Below, piece after piece: positions 13,444 through 25,185 of a stretch of 64,000 nucleotides of DNA (positions within the stretch are counted from its first letter, which is position 1; every line of letters begins with the position of its first letter). A model generated the notes under the pieces. That model had not been told where the DNA came from and did not search any database. It saw only the letters and a program-made list of their open reading frames with translations. The position numbers and the translations under genes are program-made. The stretch spans positions 143,933,699-143,997,698 of the forward strand of contig NC_092050.1 in assembly GCF_003086295.3 (NCBI RefSeq), in the 5' to 3' direction. Origin of the DNA: Arachis hypogaea. Taxonomy: Eukaryota; Streptophyta; Magnoliopsida; Fabales; Fabaceae.

Positions 13444-13859
13444 CCAATGGCTCTACAGCTTCAGTCGTCGATCTCGATGCGGTTTGGCGCGAGACCGCCT
13501 CAGCCTCATACAAGAACCACGTATACGGGATGGGGTCGTTCTTTGACAACTGCCTCCGCACCTCAACCTTGAAGCCATCATCAAGCTACGCCACCAGTCG
13601 AGCCGTCTAGCCTGAGGAAGGCGTGGATTTGAGGCTACAGGTGTAGGAGCTCCGGCACAGCCTTCACCAGCAAGCTCAAGAGCTTACGATTATCGGGAGA
13701 GGTATCAGGAGATCCTCACCCGCGTGACATCTACGGATGAGCTCAAGCTGGAGTTTAGCACTGCTGCTGGTGGCACATGGACATCATCTCCTTTTGAGCC
13801 GCCGACTCAGGGCCACAGGACTGACGACGATGACTACCTGGATCTGTAGATGTTAGTTT

Positions 13860-14228
13860 TTTGTTTTTTTGTTTCATTGTATTTATTTGATGTACTTGAC
13901 TTTTAATTTATTTGAACATTGTATTTTTTATTTTAAATAAAAATTCTTCAATATTTATGAATTTACGACTAATTGTGTGGAAACAATTTAAATTTAAAAT
14001 TAAAATTGACATTACCGTGGGAATAATCCGACGGTAATATGGAGCAAAACAACATTTTTTGATGCCAAACATTACCATCGGAAAAATGCCCCGGTAACCA
14101 ATTGGTTTTTTGAGCTGGTAATTGTCATCAGACCGAAAAATATGATGGTAAACATTTACCGCCGAGGTTTATACCATCTGATTGTTTCTGACGAAAATCC
14201 AACAGTACTCAATATTTTTCTTGTAGTA
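13860..14228. repeat. Right subterminal repeats and terminus of the CACTA element
   Basis: Repeats such as CCGACGGTAAT and ATTACCGTGG fill 13990-14215, and the terminus TTTTTCTTGTAGTA ends at 14228. The 130 bases after the stop codon are plain AT-rich 3' sequence. Confidence 0.8.
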
Positions 14229-14410
14229 AGTTTTGCTCAAGGCTGGGTTCATGAATTTTTTTAATTATTTTCCATTGTTGCATCACTGAGCTGAATTGTG
14301 TATGACTCATATGAACTCTGATTAATTGTGCTATTTTGACAAAAATTGTTTTGATAATTAGGTTTTTGCATGTAGCTTATTTTTATGTATAATTATTATT
14401 GTTATAACAG

Positions 14411-15386
14411 ATGGATGATTATATGGTAGTCTCTGTGTTTAACTATGGAGGTTCTTTTAAGAGGAACTCAGAAGGAATACTATTTTATGTTAATGGGAAG
14501 GTACATAGGTATTCGCCAATGGATTTAAATTATATTAGTTTCTTTGATTTAGAGACTTTATTTAAGGAGTTGGAATATGGAGAGTATAAGGGGATGTATT
14601 AGCTTGACATGACTATATCTGATATGAAAACTGGGCTGCATCTTATCAAAGGTGATGCTCAAATAAATCAAATGAGAGATAACAAGTGGAGAAATAAGGA
14701 GACTAATGAAATTTACTTATACTTTGATCATCCAGTCAATGTTCTTGAGGTTGTTGATGATGGGGTAAAGGTTAAAGTTATTTTGACTAATTCATCATCC
14801 TCATCCTCAGATGATGGATATGAAAGTATAGAGGACAAAGCCTACAAGCCTCCTCCTCCTTAGTTTGAAGATTGTTATAGTAGTGAGGATAGTGAGGTAG
14901 AGAGAAATAAACACAAGAAGATGAAGAAGAAGGTTTCAAGCTCTACCATTGTCCTAAGAAAAAGACTGCTCAGGGCCCAAAAAGAGTTGACAGGGCTGAC
15001 GCAATTAGTGAGAATAAGGTTGGACATGTAAACGCATGAATATATTCACTCTAATTTTTTTAGCATGCTGAACCTTGTTACTTTTTGGACTAGGCTATGA
15101 TAGATAAGACACCCATGAGGCCAATGCCAGATGTGAGAGAAAAACAACAAATTGTTAGACCCACATGCATTTTCACTCCAACAAAAGTACCACCTTTCAC
15201 ATCCATGGTTCTAACACTTCCAACCTAAGGATTTAAGCCCCTTCGTCCAAAGAATACCACTCCAAAAAACATTATTTCAACAGAGACTATTTTAGCAGCA
15301 AGTTCTAAAACTGCCTCATCAAGGATCTTGAAGTTCATCCCTACTCCAAGAATGAGGCTACCTAATCATATTTGAACAACAAAAGA
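14411..15386 (+). pseudogene. Mutator-like element coding remnant (PB1-like N-terminal domain)
   Basis: An acceptor-like ATAACAG precedes the ATG. The ORF reads through VFNYGGSFKRNSEG, a Phe-Leu rich middle and TGLHLIKGDAQINQMRDNKW, then a serine- and aspartate-rich linker (SSSSSSDDGYES). This is the PB1-like N-terminal domain found in many plant MuDR-type proteins. A TAG at 14600-14602 interrupts the frame where the family, as I recall it, has tryptophan. A second TAG follows the PPPP run at 14861-14863. A lysine-rich tail (from about 14900) and a threonine/proline-rich piece (15097-15376) continue in shifted frames. No transposase core or zinc knuckle is present, so this is an internally deleted, dead copy. 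Terminal inverted repeats were not located. The CACTA element lies directly upstream. Confidence 0.62.
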
Positions 15387-15877
15387 TTAGTTATGTGTGT
15401 TTAGAGTTGACTCAATTAGGACTGATGTCTTTATGATTTTTTTTTTTTTTGAGTTTAGTATGGATAAGTATGTTTTGAAGAAACTTGACTTCATCTTTAT
15501 TGCTTTGTTAGAATCCTTTTGTGATGCCTTCTATTGTTATGGTTGTTTTGTTTGGCATAACTGTGGCCTTATCTTATGTTGGAACAGCTAGAATGATACA
15601 TCATTTCATATGTATATATGACAAGAAATGATTTGCTTAATATATAAATTGCTACTTCATAGTATTTCAGTATCTCTGTTGCTTTTATATTACGACTTCA
15701 TAGTTGTCATTGTATATACTAGTTATACCGATTTGAAGCAGCTAAATAATTAAATATAGTCATGTGTCAAACTGTAAAAATTCATCTTCATTTATGCGCA
15801 AAATATGTTTCTTATTTCACACTAATACAACCATGATGACATTGCTACAAAATAAATCATGGAACTACTGCTCTTTC

Positions 15878-16470
15878 CTACTCAAAAGCCCTTAGGATGT
15901 TTGTAATAACTACTCCTGCAACAAATGCTATAACAATACATCCAACACCACTACACCTGCTTTGAATCTTATTCACCCTAGATTCGCATAAGTCAACTTC
16001 TAACCCAGCCATTCTTTTCTCAAACTCCTTTTCTTTGTCTTGAACACCACGAGAAGGCCTCAAAATGAACCTCCTGCTTCAACCCACCAAAATGAAGATT
16101 CTTGCTAGCGTCCTCATTAATGAACAAAACATACTCATCAAGCCATGCAAAATACTTGCAATGAGGTGCTAAAGTCTGCAAGATAGGAAAAAAGATTTTA
16201 AACCTTCAATCGAAAACTAGATGAACGAGAAAAAAATATAAACTACCTTGAAGTATGGGCAACCAAAGAACAGCCTGGCCGGATTTAACTCCGTTTCTGA
16301 CATAAAGAGAACGGCATGAGTACCGCAATTATATTTTGGGGAAAACCCACTTCTTCTCTTTCCTCGATCCCAATCTCACGCTAGAATTCAGACTCCAACT
16401 TTTAGAGTCCGTTGCATCTCTTCCACTTTGCCGTTTGGAGAGTGACAAATGCTCACCACTCTCATCCATG
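15878..16470 (-). pseudogene. GRF-type zinc-finger protein gene, frameshifted
   Basis: On the minus strand, exon 1 (about 16470-16247) encodes CNCG-like YNCGTHAVLFMSETELNP and ARLFFGCPYFK. After a GT-AG intron, exon 2 (16175-15878) gives HCKYFAWLDEY. Together these form the cysteine/histidine and FFxCP..CxYFxWxDE pattern of plant GRF zinc fingers. Exon 2 then runs, one frame away, into a coiled-coil-like KEKEFEKRMAGLE segment and a C-terminal hydrophobic stretch (VGCIVIAFVAGVVITNIL) that looks like a membrane anchor, as in related plant proteins. Frameshifts near 16060 and 16340 break the gene. The function of this plant family is not established. Confidence 0.6.
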
Positions 16471-16869
16471 GTTTTCTAGGGTTCACAAACTATTATCAAG
16501 AAAAGAGTGAGAGGGTTCAAGTCTTGAGTATCATACATATCATATAACCACAAATCCTTTGCAAAACGGTGACGTTTTGGTTCCACAAAAATTGGACAAG
16601 TCGATCCCTGTCCAACTTTCCAATGTCCAACATGGCATTTGACGGCCACATCATCTTCGTTAAGTGACACGTAAGTAGATTCTATTAGGTTTTGATGTTG
16701 GAGATGACAGAAGGACCGCCATGTCTCACGGCTACTGGGGACAAGCACCGGGTGATACCACTTTTTTCGACAAGGATTGGCTTGTCCTTCGGAGAAATAG
16801 ATAGGGTCCGAGTTTGGACTTTACTCTTAAATCTACACCATTTATTAAATTTTGGAGATTAATCTAGAT

Positions 16870-17155
16870 CATTCAAATTATCGACGGTAACGAGGTGTCG
16901 ATATTTTAAATACTAATATCGACGCCCTGTTCGTCGATTTTTAAATAAAAAGTATTCTCATATAATGTTTTGTTGATAATGTGACGATAATAGAAGGAGG
17001 TTTTAATGTCATCAAAATAATCGATGACTTGGCTGTCAATTTTAATATTTTGTTTTTAATTATCTTTTTTTACCATATCGACAACAAGTTGTCAAAAATA
17101 TCAACGAAAAAATTGGTCGTTGAATTTTAGCATCATTCTACTGTTCCTTGTAGTG
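16870..17155. mobile_element. CACTA-like terminal fragment (right end)
   Basis: Inverted short repeats of the GTCGAT / ATCGAC type lead to a terminus that reads CACTACAAGGAACAGTAG on the minus strand, ending at 17155. No matching left end with a 3-bp duplication could be found upstream, so I treat it as a truncated end. Confidence 0.5.
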
Positions 17156-17480
17156 CAATTAACAAAATTTGTAGTAAATTCCAAAACTTTTTAACAAACA
17201 ATTAAGGCCCATGTGTTGGAAATAAGAGTCAAGAAAAATGAATAAAAATCAAATAATATGATCATATTAGCATAAATGAATTCTAAATGTAAAGTATCAA
17301 TTTTTTCCCAAAAGTCAAAGCATCCCATCACAATTTTCTTTTGATAAGCACAAAAAAAAGTTTAGAAATAAAATCCTAACCACATATTTCATAAAAAAAA
17401 ATTAAATAAGAATTTAATGAACGTTATAATAATACTTTAATTAACAAAAAATTATATAAAAAAAAAGTTGATTGGAAATT
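17156..17480. other. AT-rich spacer, nothing recognised
   Basis: A-rich sequence with no convincing ORF, repeat or element terminus. Confidence 0.5.
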
Positions 17481-17489
17481 TATTTCTGG

Positions 17490-17850
17490 TGGTGGCGATG
17501 CGACGATGGTGGTGGCGCGGTGGTGAATGGTGTAGAGAGTAGAATCTATTTCAGTCGTTTAGGGTTTAGGATTTTTCTTTTTTGCAAAAAATAAACAAAA
17601 TGGAGAAACAACTTGCTTGTGGCATGGTGGACTCAGCAGCGATGATGGTGGTTCAATGGAAAACTGCTAACGACGACGACACATTGGCAGCGGTGGGTCA
17701 AGACGCGACGAAAAGCTGGTACGAGGATCCCACAGCAGCGATGGCCACCTCTTACAGCATTGTAACAACAGAGGAGAGGTTGCGGTGGTGACAGAGTAGG
17801 GTTGCAACAGCCAAACATAGGAGAGGAGAGGGAGAGAGAAGAGAGAAGAT

Positions 17851-17886
<36 letters not shown>

Positions 17887-18237
17887 CGCAGAATGAGGGG
17901 GGAATGGGGTGCGCTTCAAATTTACCCCAAATTTATCGTCGGATTTATCAGCGAAAAAAATCTGACAGTAACAAACTGTCAGTTACTAAAATGACGCATT
18001 TCTTTTTTTGGCATTACCGTAAGATTTTTTTCGATAAATTCAACGTTAATGTTGGCGCCATTAAATTCCCGTTTCGCACCAAAGCTTACCATCAGATTTT
18101 GGGACGAACAACCAAATCAGACAGTAATATTTTGGCAAGACAAATTATTATAACAATCCCATGTAAATCCAACGGTAAATTCAGCGGAAACATCCCACCT
18201 AAAATCTACGGTAAATTCGAGCGAATTTATTGTAGTC
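17490..18237 (-). mobile_element. CACTA left-end fragment in reverse orientation
   Basis: Read on the minus strand, the sequence starts near 18237 with GACTACAATAAATTCG, a relaxed CACTA terminus. It passes through about 300 bp of subterminal repeats (CCGTCGGATTTA and CTGACAGTAA types shared with the 142-14228 element), then a CT-rich microsatellite leader. That order matches the left end of the first CACTA, so this looks like a truncated, inverted relative. The other end is not visible. The ORFs at 17582-17791 and 17904-18248 lie inside and are not recognisable proteins. Confidence 0.6.
17855..17881. repeat. (AG)n microsatellite
   Basis: About 13 AG units in a longer purine-rich tract (17819-17885). 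Confidence 0.9.
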
Positions 18238-18240
18238 TAT

Positions 18241-19383
18241 ATAATTAATCTAGCATTATTAATCTCATAAGTTCACACATTAAATTATCTGATTCTAAAA
18301 TAATATAAAAAAATATTAATTCATACCAATAGTCTAAATTCTAATATTGCATATCTTATTTAGAGAATAAATTTTATTTTATAAAATTTTATTTATTTAT
18401 TTATCTATCAATTTATTTAGAATATATAATATGAAAAATCAAGTAAGAACACAATGAATTCTATTAGATAACTTTTAATATTATCACATAAACATTTTAG
18501 CGATATTGTCATTTTATAATTTTTTCTACTATCATATCACTTTTTATTCTTTTTATGTAGTGTTTAGGTTTACTTAGGTAGATTACTTTATGTCTTTAAC
18601 AGTAATATTATTTCTCTCTAATAAATATAAATTGGTTAATATATAAAACGTAATTTATTTTCTCTTTTTATTATTCTCACTTCTATTCATGTTTACTATA
18701 TAAATCAACATTCACTTCACTTCACACATCTTTATTTTCTCTCACGTTGTATTATGCCTCTTACTTTTATTTCTCTAACCTTTAAAAAATTTGGGTGATG
18801 ATCACGGTTCTTATTTTAATTTGCTGATATATATGCTCTTAAACAATATAATATATAAATTTCTTACAATATTTTTAAGTTTTTTTCTTTATTTTTGATC
18901 TAATTGTGTTTATAAGCAATTATATACTTACTTTGTCACTTATATATCATTATTTTTTTTTTTATCAATTTACATTTTTAATATTATTTAATTATTGTAA
19001 TAATAATGTTAAAAATGCATGATATATGTCATCATTTATAAAAAAACAGATGTTACTTTTAATTATTGAAATATTATATTTATAATTATATTATATTTAA
19101 TAGTTTTGATTTTGTACTATAATATTTAAATTTATTAAATATATATATTAGGTGATAAACTATTTCAAATGTTAAAAGATATAATATCCTTACAATTTTA
19201 TTTAAATTTAATATTAATTTATTTTAGTTCCACACACGACACGAATTTAAACATAATAGAACTTAATTAAAGGCTGCCTTAGATGGGAAAGACAAAAGGC
19301 ATGCTAATAAGGTGGAGTGAAATTGACCAAACGGCTCTTTCTAAGATACAGCTATGTTCTATGAATCTAATAATAAATGTAAC
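18241..19383. other. AT-rich spacer, nothing recognised
   Basis: Very AT-rich, without an ORF over 60 codons, clear repeats or element ends. Confidence 0.5.
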
Positions 19384-19830
19384 ATAAGAGAGGCCATCTC
19401 GGGAAAAACAGCAGGGGCACTATTAAGGAATTTAGAGTTATAATAATCTAATACGTTCGATGAATCTAATAAATGTAACAAAAAAGACAAAAACAAAAAT
19501 TTGTTGGACTAATCTCTACGTCCATAAATCTCATCACGTAAACAAATACCATGTAACCAATAAAATTAATTTAGGATTACCTATCACATTGCTACTGTAT
19601 TTCTCCTATTCTCCTTTTTACCAATAATAGTTTTCATCTTCTTTCTTCTTTTATTTCGATGCTAAATCACACGAGTGCAAAAGGATCTTATACCTCCTCA
19701 CTCTACATTAAATTGTGGTACCAAAATAGATATTAAACTCCATTTAAACCTATTAAATCTAGATTCTAAATTAGATATTAGGTTTTTCTTTCTCATATTC
19801 ATTCACTAAAGTCTTCTAAATAGTAGTGGT
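19384..19830. repeat. Unclassified dispersed repeat, copy 1
   Basis: Collinear with 53108-53508: both run from AGAGGCCAT through a shared TGGACTAATC, a CACGT(A/G)AACAA block and TGTGGTACCA / CGTGGTACCA to TATTAGGTTT / TATTAGGCTT. Identity looks like roughly 75 percent by eye. No ORF or terminal repeats are seen. Confidence 0.75.
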
Positions 19831-20244
19831 AGCTAAATGGGTATTAGGTTTCTCTCCTTCACACTAAATTGTTGGAGGCTAGGCTACTATGATTTTCCTA
19901 TTGCGACTAATTTGCACCAAATCATGGTTGGGTGTAAAATTTTAGTGGGTTGGTAAAACCCAATAAGCTACCATGAGAGTAGGTTGCACAAATTTAGATT
20001 CTTGCTATTAAATCTTCGGAAGTGATTAATTAGGTTTTATATATAAGTATGATACCAAATTTCTTCCACAATTTACGTAAAAAAGGAATAATTTTATAAC
20101 AAAGATTTGTTTAGGATAATCTAACTACTAATATTAATATCTTTCTTTTATGTCCATAAATTTTCCTATTTTTCATCATAGTCAAATATGATTTTAAAAT
20201 GTATCATAATGTAGTTGTACGATTAGTTGACTCTAAAAATATAT
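19831..20244. other. AT-rich spacer, nothing recognised
   Basis: Contains no ORF or repeat that I can support. It ends at the 9-bp target duplication of the MULE. Confidence 0.5.
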
Positions 20245-20253
20245 TTTTAAATA

Positions 20254-20305
20254 GGGACCTGCTACACATACAAGCAAATAAGGCCAACAAGCGTTACAAG
20301 TTGGC
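20254..20305 (+). repeat. MULE left terminal inverted repeat
   Basis: Begins GGGACCTGCTAC. It pairs with the reverse complement of 30328-30379 without gaps over about 50 bp, at roughly 60-65 percent identity, densest in CATACAAG and GTTACAAGT. Confidence 0.85.
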
Positions 20306-22444
20306 CCAGCTCAGAAATAATCCACGCGCGTTCAAGCCTTAGAATGGAGTGTCAATCCCACACGCCTCACACAACGGTTACGCTCTCCAAAACACGCTGA
20401 TTATGGCGCACACTTCCTCTTCTCCCTCAAAGAAACGCAAACCGTCAAGTTTCAAGGAAGATTCCAAACAAATTACAATTCTGAGAGACGTTCGAACTCG
20501 TCACGAATATTACAAGAAATCAAGAACAAAAGATAGAACTCTCCATCAAAAATCGCCAGAAAAAACGAAGAAATATTATTCAAGGTAAGTTACTATTTTA
20601 CTGATCTTGTAGATTTTTCACATTTCGAAATCGAAGAACTAGGTTTTACTGTTCTTCTAAGTTCTTCTAGGTTTTACTGATCTTCTTATTCTAGCTCTCA
20701 TATTACTGTTTTTACTGTTCTTCTTGTTCTAGGTTTTACTGTTCTTCTAAATTCTTCTAGGTTTTACTGTTCTTCTAAGTTATTCAAGGTTTTACTGTTC
20801 TTCTTGTTCGAGTTCTTCTCCTAACGGATTTTTGGGAGTATATTGCATAATTTGGTGGGTGTATATGGCATAATTTGTTGGGTGTATATGGTTAATTGTT
20901 GGGTGTATATGGCATAATTTGTTAGGTGTATATTTCTGAACTGATATAATGTAATATAATCAACTGTTGCAACTGTTCTAATATTGCTTGTCCTTGGGTG
21001 TATATTGCTTGACCTTGTAATATTGCTTGACCTTGTATATTTATACATGTTTGAGTGAATTGAACATCATTTTGAACTGATCTAATTAAATACTTATGAG
21101 AATCCGTATAGGTGTATGTGGCTGATCTATGGGTGTATCTGACTGATATATGGGTGTATTTTTTCATTGCAGTAAAAATGGCAAGCAAAAATCAAGTTGA
21201 AAAAAAACGTAAGCACAAATATATGTCTTAGATCAAATCAGTTTTTCATAATAGAAATATATCTGACTCTAATTTTGCTTTGTTTACAGCAAACCAAAGA
21301 CCTGAAGTGTGCAACCCATTTGTTGAGTGAGAAATTCAGAAAATATGAGCGAGGAAAAGAAAGCAATTGTTAGGGATTTGGGGTTTAGGGCCTGATGCAC
21401 ATCCCGCCGCTAAGGGTGCATCACAAACTGTTAAAGGAGTTGGCAAACTCCTTTAAACTTGGGAAAAACACACTCGAAATCGGCTACGGTTCATTTAGAG
21501 TAAGACCAAGCACAATAGGGGCTGTGCTTGGCCTCAACGCGTCAGGTAACTCATTACAGACATAGGTGTATATGAGCCATATTGGGGTGTTATTTTCAAG
21601 TGATGTTTGGGTGTATTTCATGTGATTTTCATACTATGTTGTTTTTCTTTTTGTAGGAGATCTATTTCCTCAGAAAGTCAATTATAAGGAACTTTCTGAA
21701 GACAATAAATAGATTTTTAGAAGATTCCAAGGGAAGACTCTAAAAAATCTGACAGATAAGATGATGACTATTGCTATTGATAATGAACAGGATCGCCTCA
21801 TGCTCAAGAGGATTTTCATCCTCTATATACAGATGGCGTTTCTGTTACCAACTACAATCAACAAAATCTCCCCTGTGCACCTGGCACCAATTTTTAAGAT
21901 GGACAGAATAAAAGAGGGAAACTGGGGAGCACATGTTCTGAATTTCATCATCAAGGGCATAACAGATTACAATCTGAAAAAGAAAAAGGCAATTGACGAC
22001 TGCCTGTTTGCCCTGATGATAGTTTACTTCCACCTATCAATAAATAAAGACAAGAAAGGAGAAGAAAGTCCTCCACAGCCCTGGATTGCCAACTGGACTA
22101 GAGAGCAGTTGGTTGAAAGAATGAGATCAGAAATGGATGAACATATGGTAAGTGAAAACAATAACTTGGGTGTATTTATTTACGTGAATGTTGTTAACTA
22201 ACTTTTCTAATGTTTCAGGGAATTGTAAAAATGGCTGAAACAAAGGAGAAATTAAAACAAATGAAGAAAAAAGATAAGAAAGAAAAAAACAAAAAAACAA
22301 AAAAAAGGAAAGCAAGTTCATCATCATCAGAGACTGAAACAACTGAAAGTAAAGAGAATTCTACCTCTGAGTCTGAGACTGAAGAAGACTCAGAGGAACC
22401 AGCAAGGAAACAACCCACCCGAGCATCCAAAAAGTAAGTAACAT

Positions 22445-22605
22445 ACTTGGGTGTATTTTGTGTATTCAGTTGGGTGTATTTTGTGTATTCATTTGGGTGT
22501 ATTTTGTGTATTCAGTCGGTTGTATTTTGTGTATTCATTTGGGTGTATTTGTGTATTCAGTTGGTTGTATTTTATGTATTCATTTGGGTGTATTTTGTCC
22601 CTTTT
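22445..22605 (+). repeat. Intronic GGGTGTATTTTGTGTATTCA tandem repeat
   Basis: About six units of 26-27 bp, each with GGGTGTATTTTGTGTATTC or one substitution, fill the intron after the lysine-rich exon. A similar array occupies the intron at 25013-25185. Read as peptide, the latter makes a spurious cysteine- and phenylalanine-rich ORF. Confidence 0.9.
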
Positions 22606-25012
22606 AGTATGTTTATAAATAACTGATTGTTTGCCTTTCAGAATGGAAACCAAAAAAAGGAAGAAGATTCAGGAGGATTTCGATTCAGAATCTGAATCAA
22701 ATGATGAGTAATGTTCTGAAATTATTACTGCTTTCCTTTGGGTTTATTATCAAGATTTCATGTATTAACAGAGCGTCTCTTATTAACTTTTGGAAGCGAA
22801 GAATCATCACCATTAGAGAAGCAAAAAACAAAGAAAAAGTCTCAGAGAACACCACAAAAGTAAGCACTTCTTTGGATAGTATTTTCTGATCAATTTAATT
22901 TTATATTTCTGATTCATACTTGTTTTTTCCCCCGAGGACACAATCCAAAAAGAAAAAGGTCATTGTTGAGGATTCATCTCCTGAGCAAGCTCAATCCTAT
23001 CATGGGTACAGTACTTTGTAAGCTATATTACCGTCTATCATCAAAATTATATTTGTTAACATGTTCTTTTATGCATGTACTGTCAGATCTGAAATTGGAA
23101 CTGAAGAATTAAATGAATTCTTAAGGGAAAAGAATGATACATCTGCTGCACAGGGGTATGTCTTGTTGGGGTGTATATTTCAGATTTTAAGGTGTTTTCT
23201 TTGCTAATAATCATTTCTTGTTTGCCAGGGAGAAGGAAGCTGACCTGCGATCAACGGAAGGTCACTATGTCTCATCTGAAACGTAAGAAGCTTTATTTGA
23301 TAAAATATTGTTATCCTGATTTAACAGTATGGTATTTTTTATGAATAATATGTACTCTATTATGTTTAGAATACCGGGCGTAAACTTAGGAAGTGATGAT
23401 CCTTCGTCTCAAGGACACACAGATCAAAGTAGCGTAAACAAACCGGCAGAGAGCATGTAATTTCTCTTTCTAATAATCGTTGATTTTATTCTTTTATTAC
23501 CTTCTACTTCTAATTCTGTATATTTTTTTTTAGAAAAAAAAGCCCTTTAATGTTTTATTCGAGAAAAAAAAAGGCAGGAAAAAAAAGCAAAAACTGGAAG
23601 TATGTAAGTTCTCAAAAAACAAAGCCTGTCTTTCTTTTGAATGCTTCGGGTGTATTTTTGACTTTCTTAGGGTGTATTTTAGGTTGAGTCTGGTTGAAGA
23701 GTCAGCCAGTGAGCCAGCTGAAGAGAACATGATGGTTGTGCGGGTAGAGACACAGTCGCAAATAGAAGCGCTTTCAATGTGAGTTTTTCAAGAAAATTTC
23801 AACCTTATAACCATTTTATTTTCGGGGGCTTTGTTAACCTTTTATTTTTCTTCTTGTTTAGAGTTTCGACTCAAGTTTGTCTACCACTTTCCCAAACAAC
23901 CACTGTGCCAGAAATTGAACAAACCCCTGTGATAGAAAATGAACCAACTCCTGTGCCAGAAATTGAACCAACCCCTGAAAAGTCTCCAAGTGAAAAAAAT
24001 AATGAAGGAACTACAAAAAGGTAAGGAATAGTCTTGGGGTGTATTTGGTTACAATTTGGGTGTATATTGCCCCTGTTGGGGTGTATATGATCCTTGTTAG
24101 GGTGTATATTTTCATGATTGATCTCTGACTAGTTTTTTTATAACATCATTAATTTTATGTAACCCTGCAGCACTCCTGAACCACCCCAAAAACCTGAAGA
24201 AAGCACACCCACGCTTCCACCAGCTCCATCTAAAATTTAAGTTCATAAGAGTAAAATCAATGTTTCGTTATCATTCGTATATTCTTATTCTTATAATATG
24301 TTATACATGATCACGCAGTAATCCAGCCCCAGAAGACGCTGCTGCGCTGATTATGATGGCACGGACAGCATCGTACGTTCCTAAAAAAGGTCCGATGCCA
24401 TCATTCAGCCTTGGCTTGACTGATTCAAGCCAAGAAGAAGCAGCAACGCAGGAGGGGGCGGCAACGCAAGATGGAGAGAGGGCAAAAACTCCTGAAACCC
24501 CAAAACTGCTAGAACAATTAGGGGATCTGATAGAAAAAATTGCAAGTGGTGGGGTGACAACAAAAGAAAAAAGTCCATAGATTCAAAAGGAGAGTGGCGG
24601 AGAGAGTTTCGAGAAGTTTGAAACTCCTGCGAGGATGAATGAGAATACGGCTGACATGAAAGAGAAATGCTACATCTGGGCCACACGAGTGAAGACATAC
24701 GAAAATGGACTAACTAATGAGTATGACACCGTGTTCACACTCAATGCCCAAGATAGATACATTTTGTCAAAAGTCCACCTCGCATCACTCGCAGCTGAAA
24801 CGCATATAGAAGCTGAGGTAATATTACAATAACATTAATGTTTTTATCACCAAAATTAACTGCAAATGTTGATTGATGTAAATTGATTTCGGCATCTTTT
24901 TCTAGATTGTCTCTGACATGTGCCTCATCCTAAACCAGCAAAAGATTAAAAGGTTTCAAGAAGAAGTATACTGTCTCCCCCCTGATATTGTGGTAAAGGT
25001 TGCTTCAACGAA

Positions 25013-25185
25013 TTTTGGGTGTATTTTCTGCATTCCTTCGGGTGTATTTTATATCTTAAATTGGGTGTATTTTATGTGTTCATTTGGGTGTATTTTCTGT
25101 GTTCAATTGGGTGTAAGTTGTGTATTCATTTGGGTGTATTTTCTGCATTCGTTTGGGTGTATTTTCTGTATTCATTTGGTGGTTC
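25013..25185 (+). repeat. Second intronic GGGTGTATTTT array
   Basis: Seven degenerate units of about 24-26 bp, each GGGTGTATTTT followed by a variable CTG...TTC. The array sits in the intron between the exon ending PPDIVV and the exon beginning NMAIANHPEG. Confidence 0.88.

Larger units (their letters stand above)
1741..13849 (+). pseudogene. Broken CACTA transposon gene (Transposase_24, Ptta/En/Spm family)
   Basis: Coding pieces can be followed on + through exons of roughly 1741-2035 (proline-, serine- and threonine-rich N terminus), 3090-3166 (KRWFEKWV), 3266-3538 (DLAIRKIFNHRMGWQLQQML, then a basic stretch), 3637-3734 (DREATLAETFKYTHTLKGNK) and 3834-3911. The last of these continues after the nested retrotransposon at 13449 with VDLDAVWRETAS and ends in an acidic tail at the TAG 13847-13849. 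This pattern is familiar from plant Transposase_24 proteins of En/Spm elements. Lesions include an in-frame TAA within the proline-rich exon near 1896, a frameshift near 3430-3470, a TAG near 13610, and the 9.5-kb insertion after codon HAAN. Exon borders are approximate. The product is dead; the family assignment is good, but no DDE catalytic region can be recognised. Confidence 0.72.
142..14228 (+). mobile_element. CACTA (En/Spm-like) DNA transposon, about 14.1 kb, with nested retrotransposon
   Basis: The left end reads CCCTAGAAGAAAAA and the right end, on the opposite strand, reads TACTACAAGAAAAA. Both are one or two changes from the canonical CACTACAAGAAAAA terminus. The flanking 3-bp AGT at 139-141 and 14229-14231 is the expected CACTA duplication. 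Both subterminal zones (about 160-440 and 13990-14215) are filled with short repeats of the type CCGTCGGATTTA and GACAGTAA in both orientations, the usual transposase-binding arrangement of En/Spm elements. The interior holds a decayed Transposase_24-like gene in plus orientation. About 9.5 kb of the length is a nested LTR retrotransposon, so the element before that insertion was about 4.5 kb. Termini are degenerate and the gene broken, so it is probably immobile. Confidence 0.88.

Noticed and set aside
16476..16748. Minus-strand 90-codon ORF upstream of the GRF pseudogene
   Set aside because: No motif, no splice relationship to the GRF gene and no supporting codon pattern.
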